Source of the DNA: Pseudomonas entomophila L48
GTDB lineage: Bacteria; Pseudomonadota; Gammaproteobacteria; Pseudomonadales; Pseudomonadaceae
Direction of reading: 5' to 3'
DNA length: 64,000 nt
Assembly (NCBI RefSeq): GCF_000026105.1
Contig: NC_008027.1
Span: forward strand, 926,501-990,500
Numbering within the stretch: position 1 is the first letter of the stretch; every line of letters begins with the position of its first letter. The translations under genes were made by a program, and so were the position numbers. The notes beneath the pieces are model-generated. The model worked only from the letters and a program-made list of their open reading frames with translations, was not told the DNA's origin and made no database searches. Below, one piece after another: positions 17,384 through 26,165 of the stretch.

Positions 17384-17409
17384 GAACACTGATCCAGGAC
17401 GACAACAGA

Positions 17410-18774
17410 ATGAAAATGACCACACGTCTGCTGCAAGCCGGTGTACTGGGCCTGTCCCTGCTGGCGACCAGCGTCATGGCTGCGGTTTCCGCCAGCGAGG
17501 CGGCCAAGCTGGGCTCGACCCTCACCCCAATGGGCGCGGAAAAGGCCGGCAATGCCGATGGTTCGATCGGCCCCTGGGAGCCGCTGTCGAAGTCCGCCGG
17601 CACGGTCGACAGCAAGGGCTTCCTCTCCGACCCGTTCGGCAGCGAGAAACCGCTGTTCACCATCACCGCGCAGAACGCCGACCAGTACAAGGACAAACTT
17701 TCGCCGGGCCAGCTGGCGATGCTCAAGCGTTACCCGGACACCTACAAGATTCCGGTGTACAAGACCCACCGTGGCTCAACCGTGCCGGACGATGTGTTCG
17801 CCGCGATCAAGGAAAATGCCACCAAGACCACCCTGGTCGGGGGCGGCAACGGCCTCGAGAACTTCCGCACCGCCATCCCGTTCCCGATTCCGAAGGATGG
17901 CGTGGAAGTGATCTGGAACCACATCACCCGCTACCGCGGTGGCAGCGTGACCCGTCTGGTAACGCAGGCCACCCCGCAGCAGAACGGCTCCTACAGCCTG
18001 GTCTACTTCAAGGACCAGTTCGTCTTCCGCGACAAGATGAAGGATTACGACCCGAACAACCCGGGCAACATCCTGTTCTACTTCATGCAGGAAGTGACCG
18101 CGCCAGCACGCCTGGCCGGTACCGTGCTGCTGGTCCACGAAACCCTCGACCAGGTCAAGGAGCCGCGCAAGGCCTGGATCTACAACGCCGGCCAGCGCCG
18201 TGTGCGCCAGGCACCTCAGGTTTCGTACGACGGCCCGGGTACCGCGGCCGACGGCCTGCGCACTTCCGACAACCTGGACATGTACAACGGCGCGCCGGAT
18301 CGCTACGACTGGAAGCTCGAAGGCAAGAAGGAGATGTACATCGCCTCCAACGCCTACAAGCTCGATGACCCCAAGCTCAAGTATTCGGACATCATCAAGC
18401 CCGGCCACATCAACCAGGACCTGGCGCGTTACGAGCTGCGCCGTGTCTGGCACGTGGTCGCCACCCTCAAGCCTGGCCAGCGGCACATCTATGCCAAGCG
18501 TGACTTCTACATCGACGAGGACACCTGGCAAGCTGCGGTGATCGACCAGTACGACGGTCGCAACCAGCTGTGGCGCGTCTCCGAGGCCCATGCCCAGCCG
18601 TACTACAATGTGCAGGTGCCGTGGTACACCCTCGAGGCTATCTACGACCTGCAATCGGGCCGCTACCTGGCCCTGGGCATGAAGAACGAAGAGAAGAGCG
18701 CCTACGACTTCGGCTTCAGTGCCAGCAAGGCCGACTTCCAGCCAGCGGCCCTGCGGCAGTCGGGCGTACGTTGA
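17410..18774 (+). CDS. DUF1329 periplasmic lipid-handling-like protein
   Basis: 454-aa exported protein with a cleavable signal (MKMTTRLLQAGVLGLSLLATSVMAA). The remainder matches DUF1329, predicted to form a LolA/LolB-like half-barrel that could carry a lipid between membranes. It directly follows DUF1302 and shares its operon, and an intrinsic terminator ends the unit. The family pairing, together with the acyl-CoA ligase upstream, supports uptake or export of a fatty or sterol-like molecule, which is inference. Confidence 0.9.
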   Translation: MKMTTRLLQAGVLGLSLLATSVMAAVSASEAAKLGSTLTPMGAEKAGNADGSIGPWEPLSKSAGTVDSKGFLSDPFGSEKPLFTITAQNADQYKDKLSPGQLAMLKRYPDTYKIPVYKTHRGSTVPDDVFAAIKENATKTTLVGGGNGLENFRTAIPFPIPKDGVEVIWNHITRYRGGSVTRLVTQATPQQNGSYSLVYFKDQFVFRDKMKDYDPNNPGNILFYFMQEVTAPARLAGTVLLVHETLDQVKEPRKAWIYNAGQRRVRQAPQVSYDGPGTAADGLRTSDNLDMYNGAPDRYDWKLEGKKEMYIASNAYKLDDPKLKYSDIIKPGHINQDLARYELRRVWHVVATLKPGQRHIYAKRDFYIDEDTWQAAVIDQYDGRNQLWRVSEAHAQPYYNVQVPWYTLEAIYDLQSGRYLALGMKNEEKSAYDFGFSASKADFQPAALRQSGVR

Positions 18775-18810
18775 GCTGATTGTCACCCACTCCGTGTGAT
18801 CCCCCAGAAC

Positions 18811-18838
18811 GCCCCGGCTTGCCGGGGCGTTTCTGTTG
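18811..18838 (+). terminator. Intrinsic terminator after DUF1329
   Basis: GCCCCGGC, loop TT, GCCGGGGC, then a T-rich tail ending at 18838, 36 bases after the stop. Confidence 0.88.
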
Positions 18839-19040
18839 TGGCGTGGGTTGAATCCGGCAGGGATGTTCTACCCTGCATTGATGACGAGGTATCGACCCCG
18901 CTGATGTCGATCAGTCTTGTTTCGTTTTGTCGTAGTCTTTTTTGCTCGAAGCGCCCCCATCATCTTCAATTGCGTGGCGTTTGCCGCTAGTCTCGCAAAG
19001 ATCCGTACCGCCGAAGCCTTACAATCAGAACGAGCCGGCC

Positions 19041-21758
19041 ATGACAGACCTGTCCCGTACGCATGGAGTTGCCAGTCAGGCCTTGGGCCTGCTGGACGGG
19101 CGTTTCTTCCGGCCGCCGCTGCCGGAGGCGCATGTACCGAGGGCGCGGCTGTGCCAGCGTTTGCAGGCAGGGCTCATGGGGCGCTTGTTGTTGGTCAACG
19201 CACCGGCGGGCTTCGGCAAGAGTTCCCTCGCCATCGAGTTCTGCCAGGATCTGTCTTCTCACTGGCGCAGCCTTTGGCTCGGCCTGAGCCAACGCGACGC
19301 TGACCCCGGGCGTTTCCTTGAACGCTTGCTCGAAGGTCTCCAGCAATTCTGTCCAGCATTGGGCGGACAGGCCCTCGGGTTGCTCAAGATGCGTCAGCGC
19401 CACCAGCCTTTCGCCTTCGAAGAGTGGCTCGATGGCCTGCTCGACGAGCTGGCGCTCTATCTGCAACCCGACACGCCCTTGCTGCTGGTACTCGACGACT
19501 ACCATCTCGCCCAGGGGCCGGTGCTCGATCGCTGCCTGCAATTCTTCCTCAATCACCTGCCGCCTGGCCTGGTGCTGCTGGTCACCAGCCGCCAGCGCCC
19601 CGATTGGCACCTGGCTCGCCTGCGGCTTTCACGGCAACTGGTCGAGCTCAACGAGCAGGACTTGCGCCTCACGCCGGACGAAGCGCTGGCTGTGATCGGT
19701 CGCCAGCCCACCGGTTTGCGTGGCCAGGCCCTCGACAACCTGATCCAGCGCAGCGATGGCTGGGTCGCCGGCCTGCGTTTCTGGCAGTTGGCGGCCAGCG
19801 AGTCCGGTGACGATAACGCCTTGCCCCAGGCCCTGCATGGCGGCGAGGGGCTGATCCGTGACTACCTGCTGGAGGAAGTCATCGATATGCTGCCTGCGCC
19901 AGTGCAGGCATTCCTCTATGACACCGCTTGCCAGGAACGCTTCTGTTCCGAGCTGTGCGATGCCCTGCGCGAGCGCAATGACAGTTCAGAGGTCTTGCGC
20001 TACTTGCAGGCCCACCAGGTGTTCCTGGTGCCGCTCGACGAGCACGGGCGCTGGTTCCGCTATCACCATTTGTTCTCCGATCTGTTGCGTAGCCGTCAGG
20101 CGAGCGAGCCGTTGGTGGCGCTGCACCTGCGTGCGTGTCGTTGGTTCGAAGGGCAGGGGCTGCTCGATGAGGCCGTGGAGCAGGCCTTGCGCGCGGGCCA
20201 TCTGGATGTGGCCGCCGACCTGGTGCAAAGCCTGTCCGAGGAGCAACTGCTTGCTGAACAGAACGTCGGCATGCTGCTGCGCTGGAAAATGGACCTGCCC
20301 GACAGCCTGCTCATCAGCACGCCACGGCTGATCGTGCTGTACAGCTGGGCCTTGGGGCTTGCCTGCCAGTTGGACGCCGCCGAAGAGCTTGCGGGCTACC
20401 TCAGCCGTTTCCTGCCAGCACCATCGGCCACGGCCCAGAAGTCGATGCTGGCCCAATGGCTGGCGCTCAGTGGCGTCATCGCCCGTGGCCGGGGTGACCG
20501 TGAACGTACCCAGGCGTACTGCGGCGAGGCTTTGCAAAGCCTGCCCTGCAAGCGCTACGGCCAGCGCCTGGTTTGCCTGTCCACACTGTCCAACCTGGCT
20601 ATCGCCGATGGTGACTTCTGGCGTGCGCGGGGGTGGAACCGTGAGGCGCTGGAACTGGCCCAGCGGGTCGGCAACCCCTTGTTCGAAGCCTTGGCCCACT
20701 ACGATCGGGCTCGGGTGCTGCATGCCCGCGGCGAAGCGCTGAGGGCTCAGGATGAAGTGCGTCAAGGGCTGCTACGGCTACAGGGGTTGTCGGGGCAGCG
20801 CCTGTACGCCGTGCGCGCTCGCCTGACACTGTACGAAGGCTACCTGTTGGCCGCGCGCCTCCAGCCTGTCCAGGGGCGCGCTCGCTTGCGTGCGGGCCTC
20901 AGCGAGGCACGTAGCTGCCGCGATATCAGCGTGTTGATCGGCCATTGCGTGATCGCCTCGCTCGATGGTCGTGAAGGGCGCTTCGCCGAGGCATTCGCGG
21001 AGTTGGCCGAAGCTGAGCGGCTGATGCATATCTGGGACGTGCCACCGATCTTCTACCTGGCCATGATCACCCTGGTGAAATGCGAGCTGTGGCTGGCCCA
21101 GGGGCGGACGGACCTGGCCGAATCCTGGTTGCTGCGTCTGGGGCAGACCTATGGCGGCGAGCAACCTGCGGCCGCCCCCGAGTTTCACCCGCTGCTGCCC
21201 CTGCACATCGAACTGCAGCAGGCATTGCTGGAGCGCGTGCTGGATCGCCCACGCGAGGCCGAGGCACGTTTGCGCATGCTGGTCGAGCGAGGGCAGGCCA
21301 GCGGCGGCATGACACTGGTGGTCAGTGCGTTGTGCCAGTTGATCGGCCTGTTGCTCGCTGAAGGCCGGGAGCCCGAGGCGGGCAGGTTGTTGCCCCAGGC
21401 ACTCGAGGCGGCTCAAGGTGGCGCGTTGCAGGCATTCCAGCGGTTGCTCGAGGATCACCCCACCTGGTTGCGTGAGCAACTGGCGGGCCAGGCCGTCAGC
21501 CCTGCCCAGGCTGAACTGCTGGCGCGTCTCCCTGAGGCGCCGGCGAATGACCTCGGCGCTACCGAGGCGCTCAGTGGTCGTGAGCTGGCTGTGCTGGAAC
21601 TCATTGCCCAGGGCTGCTCCAACCAGCAAATCAGTGAGCGCCTGTTCATCTCGCTGCACACGGTCAAGACCCACGCCAGCCATATCAACGGCAAGCTGGG
21701 TGTCGAGCGCCGCACCCAGGCCGTGGCCAGGGCCAAGTCCCTGGGGCTGCTGGCGTAA
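19041..21758 (+). CDS. MalT-type (STAND) LuxR-family transcriptional regulator
   Basis: 905-aa signal-transduction ATPase. Walker A APAGFGKSS lies at about 54-62, Walker B-like LLLVLDDYH near 150, then a long helical TPR-like arm, and a C-terminal LuxR-type HTH (about 845-905, with ELAVLELIAQGCSNQQI). Such proteins bind a small inducer and ATP, oligomerise and activate nearby promoters. The position next to the ligase/DUF1302/DUF1329 unit suggests it controls that unit. ATG 19041 is chosen because the domain starts there; the Shine-Dalgarno is weak (CGAG). Confidence 0.9.
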   Translation: MTDLSRTHGVASQALGLLDGRFFRPPLPEAHVPRARLCQRLQAGLMGRLLLVNAPAGFGKSSLAIEFCQDLSSHWRSLWLGLSQRDADPGRFLERLLEGLQQFCPALGGQALGLLKMRQRHQPFAFEEWLDGLLDELALYLQPDTPLLLVLDDYHLAQGPVLDRCLQFFLNHLPPGLVLLVTSRQRPDWHLARLRLSRQLVELNEQDLRLTPDEALAVIGRQPTGLRGQALDNLIQRSDGWVAGLRFWQLAASESGDDNALPQALHGGEGLIRDYLLEEVIDMLPAPVQAFLYDTACQERFCSELCDALRERNDSSEVLRYLQAHQVFLVPLDEHGRWFRYHHLFSDLLRSRQASEPLVALHLRACRWFEGQGLLDEAVEQALRAGHLDVAADLVQSLSEEQLLAEQNVGMLLRWKMDLPDSLLISTPRLIVLYSWALGLACQLDAAEELAGYLSRFLPAPSATAQKSMLAQWLALSGVIARGRGDRERTQAYCGEALQSLPCKRYGQRLVCLSTLSNLAIADGDFWRARGWNREALELAQRVGNPLFEALAHYDRARVLHARGEALRAQDEVRQGLLRLQGLSGQRLYAVRARLTLYEGYLLAARLQPVQGRARLRAGLSEARSCRDISVLIGHCVIASLDGREGRFAEAFAELAEAERLMHIWDVPPIFYLAMITLVKCELWLAQGRTDLAESWLLRLGQTYGGEQPAAAPEFHPLLPLHIELQQALLERVLDRPREAEARLRMLVERGQASGGMTLVVSALCQLIGLLLAEGREPEAGRLLPQALEAAQGGALQAFQRLLEDHPTWLREQLAGQAVSPAQAELLARLPEAPANDLGATEALSGRELAVLELIAQGCSNQQISERLFISLHTVKTHASHINGKLGVERRTQAVARAKSLGLLA

Positions 21759-21870
21759 CCCGCCAGCGTCATTCCAGGGCTCATCTTTCCCGACCCGCTG
21801 CCGATACAGGATTCGGCGCCATGCATCGTCGCGCGCCTTCTCCCCATTTCTTCGCATACAGGTCGTGTTG

Positions 21871-23478
21871 ATGCTGCAGTACGGGCAAAAAAGCTTTCTG
21901 ATCGTCGACGATTTCACCGACTTTCGCACCTCGACCCGCTCCATGCTGCGGGAGCTGGGCGTGCGCGACGTGGATACCGCAGACAGCGGCGAGCAGGCGC
22001 TGCGCATGTGCGGGCAAAAGCGCTACGACTTCATCCTCCAGGACTTCCATCTGGGCGATGGCAAGAAGAATGGCCAGCAGGTGCTCGAGGACCTGATCCT
22101 CGACAAGCTCATCAGCCATGAGTGCGTGTTCATCATGGTCACGGCCGAGAGCAGCCAGTCCATTGTGCTCAGTGCCATCGAGCACGAACCCGACGCCTAC
22201 CTGACCAAGCCTTTCAATCGGGTCGGCCTGGCCCAGCGGCTGGAGAAACTCACCCAGCGCAAGACACTGCTCAAACCGATCCTCCAGGCGCTCGACCGTT
22301 CTCGCCCGGCCGAAGTGCTCGCGGCTTGTGCGGAGCTGTGCAAGAAGGATCCACGCTTTGCCCCGCTGTGCCTGCGCTATCGCGCCGACGCACTGCGTGA
22401 CCTGAACCGTTTCGAGGAACTCGAGAAGTTCCTCAAGAGCATCCTCGCCAGCCGCCCACAGCCGTGGGTCTACGCCGCACTGGGCAACCTGCTGCACAAG
22501 CGTGGCCAGCATGCACAGGCCCAAGGCGTCTACGAACAGGCGCTCAAAGCCTTCCCGATCATGCCCAACCTGTATGACGGCATGGCGGAGGTGCTGGTCG
22601 CCCAGGGTGAAACCCGACGTGCCCAGCACATGCTTGAAGAAGCGGTGCGTCTGTCGCCGCTCGCCGTGCGCCGCCAGGCCGCCTTGGGCAAGCTGGCCCT
22701 GGACAACGCCGATTTCGAAAGTGCTTCGAAGGCCTTCCGCCACGCCGTGAACCAAGGGCAGAGCTCGCGCTACAAGGATGCCGAAAGCAACCTGGGCCTG
22801 GTCCAGGCCCTCATGAACAAGAACGCCGGTAATGGTCTCGATGCCCGTACCCGCGTCGAAATCAACACCGTGCTCAGCGAAGTGGCCAAGGAGAACGTCG
22901 AGGACCAGGGCCTGCAGGTGCGCGCACGCTTGATGAAGGCCGCCAGCCTGCAACAGGCCGGTGACGCGGAAACCGCGGCCAAACTCACCGAGCAGGCCAT
23001 GCAGCGTCTGGACAAGATGGAGCAGTTCTTCTCGGTCGAAGCGGCGCTGACCGTGGCCAAGCAGTTGCAGCAGCTTGGCCAGGACGCGGCGGGCACCTCG
23101 ATTCTCAAGGGGTGCGTGGAGACCTACGGTGATGATCCCAAGGTCATGCAGAGCGTGGCCAAGCTCACCGACGACCCCACGGTGCTCGGTGCCGTGACCG
23201 AGGCGGTGGATCTGAACCGTCAAGGCGTGCGCAGCTATCAGGGTGGGCAGCTCAACGAGGCGCTGGGCATGTTCCGCAAGGCGCTGTCGTTGCAGCCGAA
23301 GAACATCAGTATCGCCTTGAACACCGCCCAGGCGCTGCTGCGCATCGGTGGCGAGACGCCGCCACCCGCCGTCATGCAGGAATGCCGCAACTGCCTGACC
23401 AGCGTGGCCGGCATTCCTGCCAGCGACAGCCGCTACGACCGTTACCGAAAATTGCATATCCGGGTGTTCGGCGCATGA
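21871..23478 (+). CDS. Response regulator with TPR output domain
   Basis: 535-aa cytoplasmic protein. The N-terminal receiver domain has acidic Asp13/Asp14, phospho-acceptor Asp58 (QDFHLGDG), Thr91 and Lys113 (LTKPF). Instead of a DNA-binding or enzymatic output it carries about 380 residues of tetratricopeptide-like helical repeats, so it probably acts by protein binding. The start ATG 21871 follows AGG and is far inside a longer shadow frame. Its stop overlaps the kinase gene start (ATGA), implying translational coupling. It lies 112 bases after the LuxR regulator, on the same strand. Confidence 0.88.
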   Translation: MLQYGQKSFLIVDDFTDFRTSTRSMLRELGVRDVDTADSGEQALRMCGQKRYDFILQDFHLGDGKKNGQQVLEDLILDKLISHECVFIMVTAESSQSIVLSAIEHEPDAYLTKPFNRVGLAQRLEKLTQRKTLLKPILQALDRSRPAEVLAACAELCKKDPRFAPLCLRYRADALRDLNRFEELEKFLKSILASRPQPWVYAALGNLLHKRGQHAQAQGVYEQALKAFPIMPNLYDGMAEVLVAQGETRRAQHMLEEAVRLSPLAVRRQAALGKLALDNADFESASKAFRHAVNQGQSSRYKDAESNLGLVQALMNKNAGNGLDARTRVEINTVLSEVAKENVEDQGLQVRARLMKAASLQQAGDAETAAKLTEQAMQRLDKMEQFFSVEAALTVAKQLQQLGQDAAGTSILKGCVETYGDDPKVMQSVAKLTDDPTVLGAVTEAVDLNRQGVRSYQGGQLNEALGMFRKALSLQPKNISIALNTAQALLRIGGETPPPAVMQECRNCLTSVAGIPASDSRYDRYRKLHIRVFGA

Positions 23479-24167
23479 ACCAGGACAACCAGGGGCTGGA
23501 TTTCTCCACGGTGATCGCCTCCACCGTGCATGACCTGAAGAACTCCCTCTCGGCACTGACCCATGCCCACAGCCAATGGCTGGCGCGCTTGCCCGAAGAA
23601 TTGCGCGGCGGCACCGAGCAAGGCGTGGTGGAGCACGAGCTCAGCCACCTGAACGGGATGCTGGTGCAGTTGCTGGGGCTGTACAAGCTGGGCGTCAATC
23701 AGCTCCCCATCTGCCCGGATTACCACGAGCTCGACGACTTCATCGAGGCCCAGTTGGCGGCCCAGGAAGAGGTGATCAAGCACCGCGACATCCTCGCCAC
23801 CTGGCGTATCGAGACCGAAAGCCCGCTGGGGTTCTTCGATCGCGAGCTGGTTGCTTCGGTCGTTGCCAACGTGCTCACCAATGCCATCCGCTATGCCGGT
23901 CATGCTTTGTTGATCAGCATCGAGGAGGAGGGCGAGCAACTGGTGATCAGCGTCAACGACGACGGCACCGGTTATCCACAGCGCATGCTCGAGCGCCAGC
24001 ATGACTATGTGCAGGGTATCGATTCGCAGAGTGGCAGTACCGGGCTGGGGTTGTACTTTGCCGCGCGGATTGCCGCGTTGCATGAGCGCAACGGCGTGCG
24101 CGGGCGAATTGAAATCGCCAATGGCGGGACGTTGGGCGGCGGGTTGTTCCGGTTGTACCTGCCTTGA
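23475..24167 (+). CDS. Soluble sensor histidine kinase
   Basis: 230-aa kinase consisting of little more than a dimerisation-phosphotransfer segment (His19 in VHDLKNSLSAL) and an ATPase domain with N box (NVLTNAIRYA), G1 (NDDGTGYP) and G2 (STGLGLYFAARIA). It has no transmembrane segment and no PAS, GAF or HAMP sensor, so its input must be cytoplasmic or come through a partner. ATG 23475 overlaps the response-regulator stop, and the two are a cognate pair. Confidence 0.88.
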   Translation: MNQDNQGLDFSTVIASTVHDLKNSLSALTHAHSQWLARLPEELRGGTEQGVVEHELSHLNGMLVQLLGLYKLGVNQLPICPDYHELDDFIEAQLAAQEEVIKHRDILATWRIETESPLGFFDRELVASVVANVLTNAIRYAGHALLISIEEEGEQLVISVNDDGTGYPQRMLERQHDYVQGIDSQSGSTGLGLYFAARIAALHERNGVRGRIEIANGGTLGGGLFRLYLP

Positions 24168-24227
24168 AAGCCTGAGGAGCACGTCGGCCCTGCGTTTTGG
24201 CTGCCAGGTGCTTGGCGATGGCCTTGC

Positions 24228-24502
24228 AGTGCTCTGGAGATCAAGCGCCGCCCGCGCGGCGCATCGCGGATGAATCCGCTCCTACATTCGTTGCAACGTG
24301 CCGCACCTGTCAGGCCATGGTTGCCAGCCTTGGCGCTTGGCTTGAGCTTGGCGGGGCGGCGGCCGCGCCAGCCAAAAAAACGCGTCGTACCAACAAGGCG
24401 AACAACCATGGCCTATCGGTCATGGCCACGTTGCCACCGATGTAGGAGCGGATTCATCCGCGATGCGCCGCGCGGGCGGCGCTCGATCTCACAGGCACTG
24501 CA
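24228..24502. repeat. Large imperfect palindrome built on two extended REP copies
   Basis: Two inverted copies of an extended REP (TGTAGGAGCGGATTCATCCG plus a conserved tail ending in ACTGCAA) lie at about 24228-24288 and 24440-24502. The inversion continues inward: TGCAACGTG/CACGTTGC, then a perfect 11-base pair GGCCATGGTTG (from about 24313) and CAACCATGGCC (from about 24406). The 390-base gap between the kinase and the MBL hydrolase is almost wholly this element, and no gene is supported in it. Confidence 0.8.
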
Positions 24503-24557
24503 ATGCTTTAATCGAGCAAATCTGTGTAAATAAGCGAAATACCCTCCTGGGCCGAAC

Positions 24558-25202
24558 ATGAACTCATTACCTGCCTCCCTCATCCGCGAAACCTTCCCCG
24601 TAGGTCCGTTGCAGTGCAACTGCACCCTGATCGGCGACCCCGTCAGCAAGAAAGCCATCGTCGTCGACCCGGGCGGTGACGAGCAGAAGATCCTCGCCCG
24701 CCTGCAGCACCACGGCCTGACGCTGGTGAGCATCATCCACACCCACGCCCACTTCGATCATTTCCTCGCCTCCGGCAAGCTCAAGGCGCTGACCGGCGCC
24801 ACGTTGCACCTGCACAAGGCCGACCAGCCGCTGTGGGACAACCTCGAGATGCAGTGCCAGATGTTCGGCATGCCCTACACCCCCGTACCGTCGCCGGACC
24901 GCTGGCTGAGCGACGACGAGGAGTTAGCCTGCGGTTGCGGCGTGGCGCTGCACACCCCCGGGCACACACCGGGCTCGATGAGCTTCTGGTTCGCCGAGCA
25001 CAAGCTGCTGATCGCCGGCGACACCCTGTTCCGCCGGGGCGTGGGCCGTACCGATTTGTGGGGTGGCGATCAGCGGGCTATCGTTCGTTCCATCAAGGAA
25101 CGCCTGTACCGCCTGGATGAAGAGGCCATCGTGGTGACCGGCCATGGCCCGGACACCCGCCTCGGCGACGAGATGCGCGAGAACCCGTTCGTGCGCGCCT
25201 GA
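24558..25202 (+). CDS. MBL-fold metallo-hydrolase (YcbL/glyoxalase II-like)
   Basis: 214-aa cytoplasmic hydrolase of the metallo-beta-lactamase superfamily. The zinc motif THTHAHFDH lies near residues 61-69, a further ligand is in TPGHTPGS, and another is in VVTGHGPDT. The size and arrangement match small glyoxalase II-like YcbL proteins lacking the C-terminal glutathione-binding domain, so thioester hydrolysis is likely but the substrate is uncertain. It is a single gene between the large palindrome and an OmpA-family gene. Confidence 0.88.
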   Translation: MNSLPASLIRETFPVGPLQCNCTLIGDPVSKKAIVVDPGGDEQKILARLQHHGLTLVSIIHTHAHFDHFLASGKLKALTGATLHLHKADQPLWDNLEMQCQMFGMPYTPVPSPDRWLSDDEELACGCGVALHTPGHTPGSMSFWFAEHKLLIAGDTLFRRGVGRTDLWGGDQRAIVRSIKERLYRLDEEAIVVTGHGPDTRLGDEMRENPFVRA

Positions 25203-25297
25203 GGTTTCATGGAATTTTTCCGCTGCGCTGCAATCCAAGGCTGGCACAGATCCGTGAGTGATCCGCCGCACTTTTGAATTTCAGTAGGAGCTTGTCC

Positions 25298-26017
25298 ATG
25301 TTCACCATGCGTCGTCTGATTATCGTCGCTACCGCCGCTGCCCTGATGTCCGGTTGTGCCAGCCCCAACCCATATGACAACCAGGGCCAGTCGCAGGAAT
25401 CCACAGGGATGAGCAAGACCGCCAAGTACGGTGGGCTGGGCGCGCTGGCCGGCGCCATCGCCGGTGCCGCCATCGACCACAACAACCGTGGCAAGGGCGC
25501 GCTGATCGGCGCCGCCGCGGTGGGCGCCGCCGCCGCCGGCTATGGCTACTACGCCGACAAGCAGGAAGCCGAGCTGCGCGCGAAGATGGCCAACACCGGC
25601 GTCGAGGTGCAGCGCCAGGGTGACCAGATCAAGCTGATCATGCCGGGCAACATCACCTTCGCCACCGACTCGGCGAACATCTCCCCGAGCTTCTACTCGC
25701 CGCTGAACAACCTCGCCAATTCGTTCAAGCAGTTCAACCAGAACACCATCGAGGTGGTCGGCTTCACCGACAGCACCGGCAGCCGCCAGCACAACATGGA
25801 CCTGTCGCAGCGCCGCGCCCAGGCCGTCAGCACTTATCTGACCTCGCAGGGCGTGGATGCGTCGCGGGTGACTGTTCGCGGCATGGGCCCGGACCAGCCG
25901 ATTGCCAGCAACGCCGACGCCAATGGCCGCGCGCAGAACCGTCGGGTCGAGGTCAACCTGAAGCCGATTCCAGGCCAGCAGTATGACCAGCAGGGTACCG
26001 TTCAGCAGTATCCCTAA
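25298..26017 (+). CDS. OmpA-family lipoprotein with glycine-zipper segment
   Basis: 239-aa lipoprotein (lipobox LMSGC, Cys20). A glycine/alanine-rich zipper (about residues 45-85) is followed by an OmpA-like peptidoglycan-binding domain with NRRVEVNL near the end (YfiB/YiaD type). It tethers the outer membrane to peptidoglycan. ATG 25298 has AGGAG eight bases upstream. It is convergent with pta across a very symmetric REP pair. Confidence 0.9.
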   Translation: MFTMRRLIIVATAAALMSGCASPNPYDNQGQSQESTGMSKTAKYGGLGALAGAIAGAAIDHNNRGKGALIGAAAVGAAAAGYGYYADKQEAELRAKMANTGVEVQRQGDQIKLIMPGNITFATDSANISPSFYSPLNNLANSFKQFNQNTIEVVGFTDSTGSRQHNMDLSQRRAQAVSTYLTSQGVDASRVTVRGMGPDQPIASNADANGRAQNRRVEVNLKPIPGQQYDQQGTVQQYP

Positions 26018-26039
26018 GTCGCCAAGACGCTGAGTCGGT

Positions 26040-26158
26040 GGGGCCGCTACGCAGCCCATCGCGGGTAAACCCACTCCTACAGGTACAGCGCAAGCCTTGA
26101 GGTTTGTACTGTACCTGTAGGAGCGGGTTTACCCGCGATGGGGCGCGTAGCGGCCCCA
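26040..26158. repeat. REP pair with extended symmetric flanks
   Basis: GCGGGTAAACCC-type REPs in inverted orientation. The symmetry extends outward to GGGGCCGCTACGC and GCGTAGCGGCCCC, giving a roughly 118-base hairpin between the convergent OmpA-like and pta genes, where it may also serve as a transcript end. Confidence 0.88.
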
Positions 26159-26165
26159 TCTGCAT

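Noticed and set aside
24197..24533. Short frames within the large palindrome
   Set aside because: They consist of repeat sequence, lack ribosome sites and family similarity, and are better explained by the inverted repeat.
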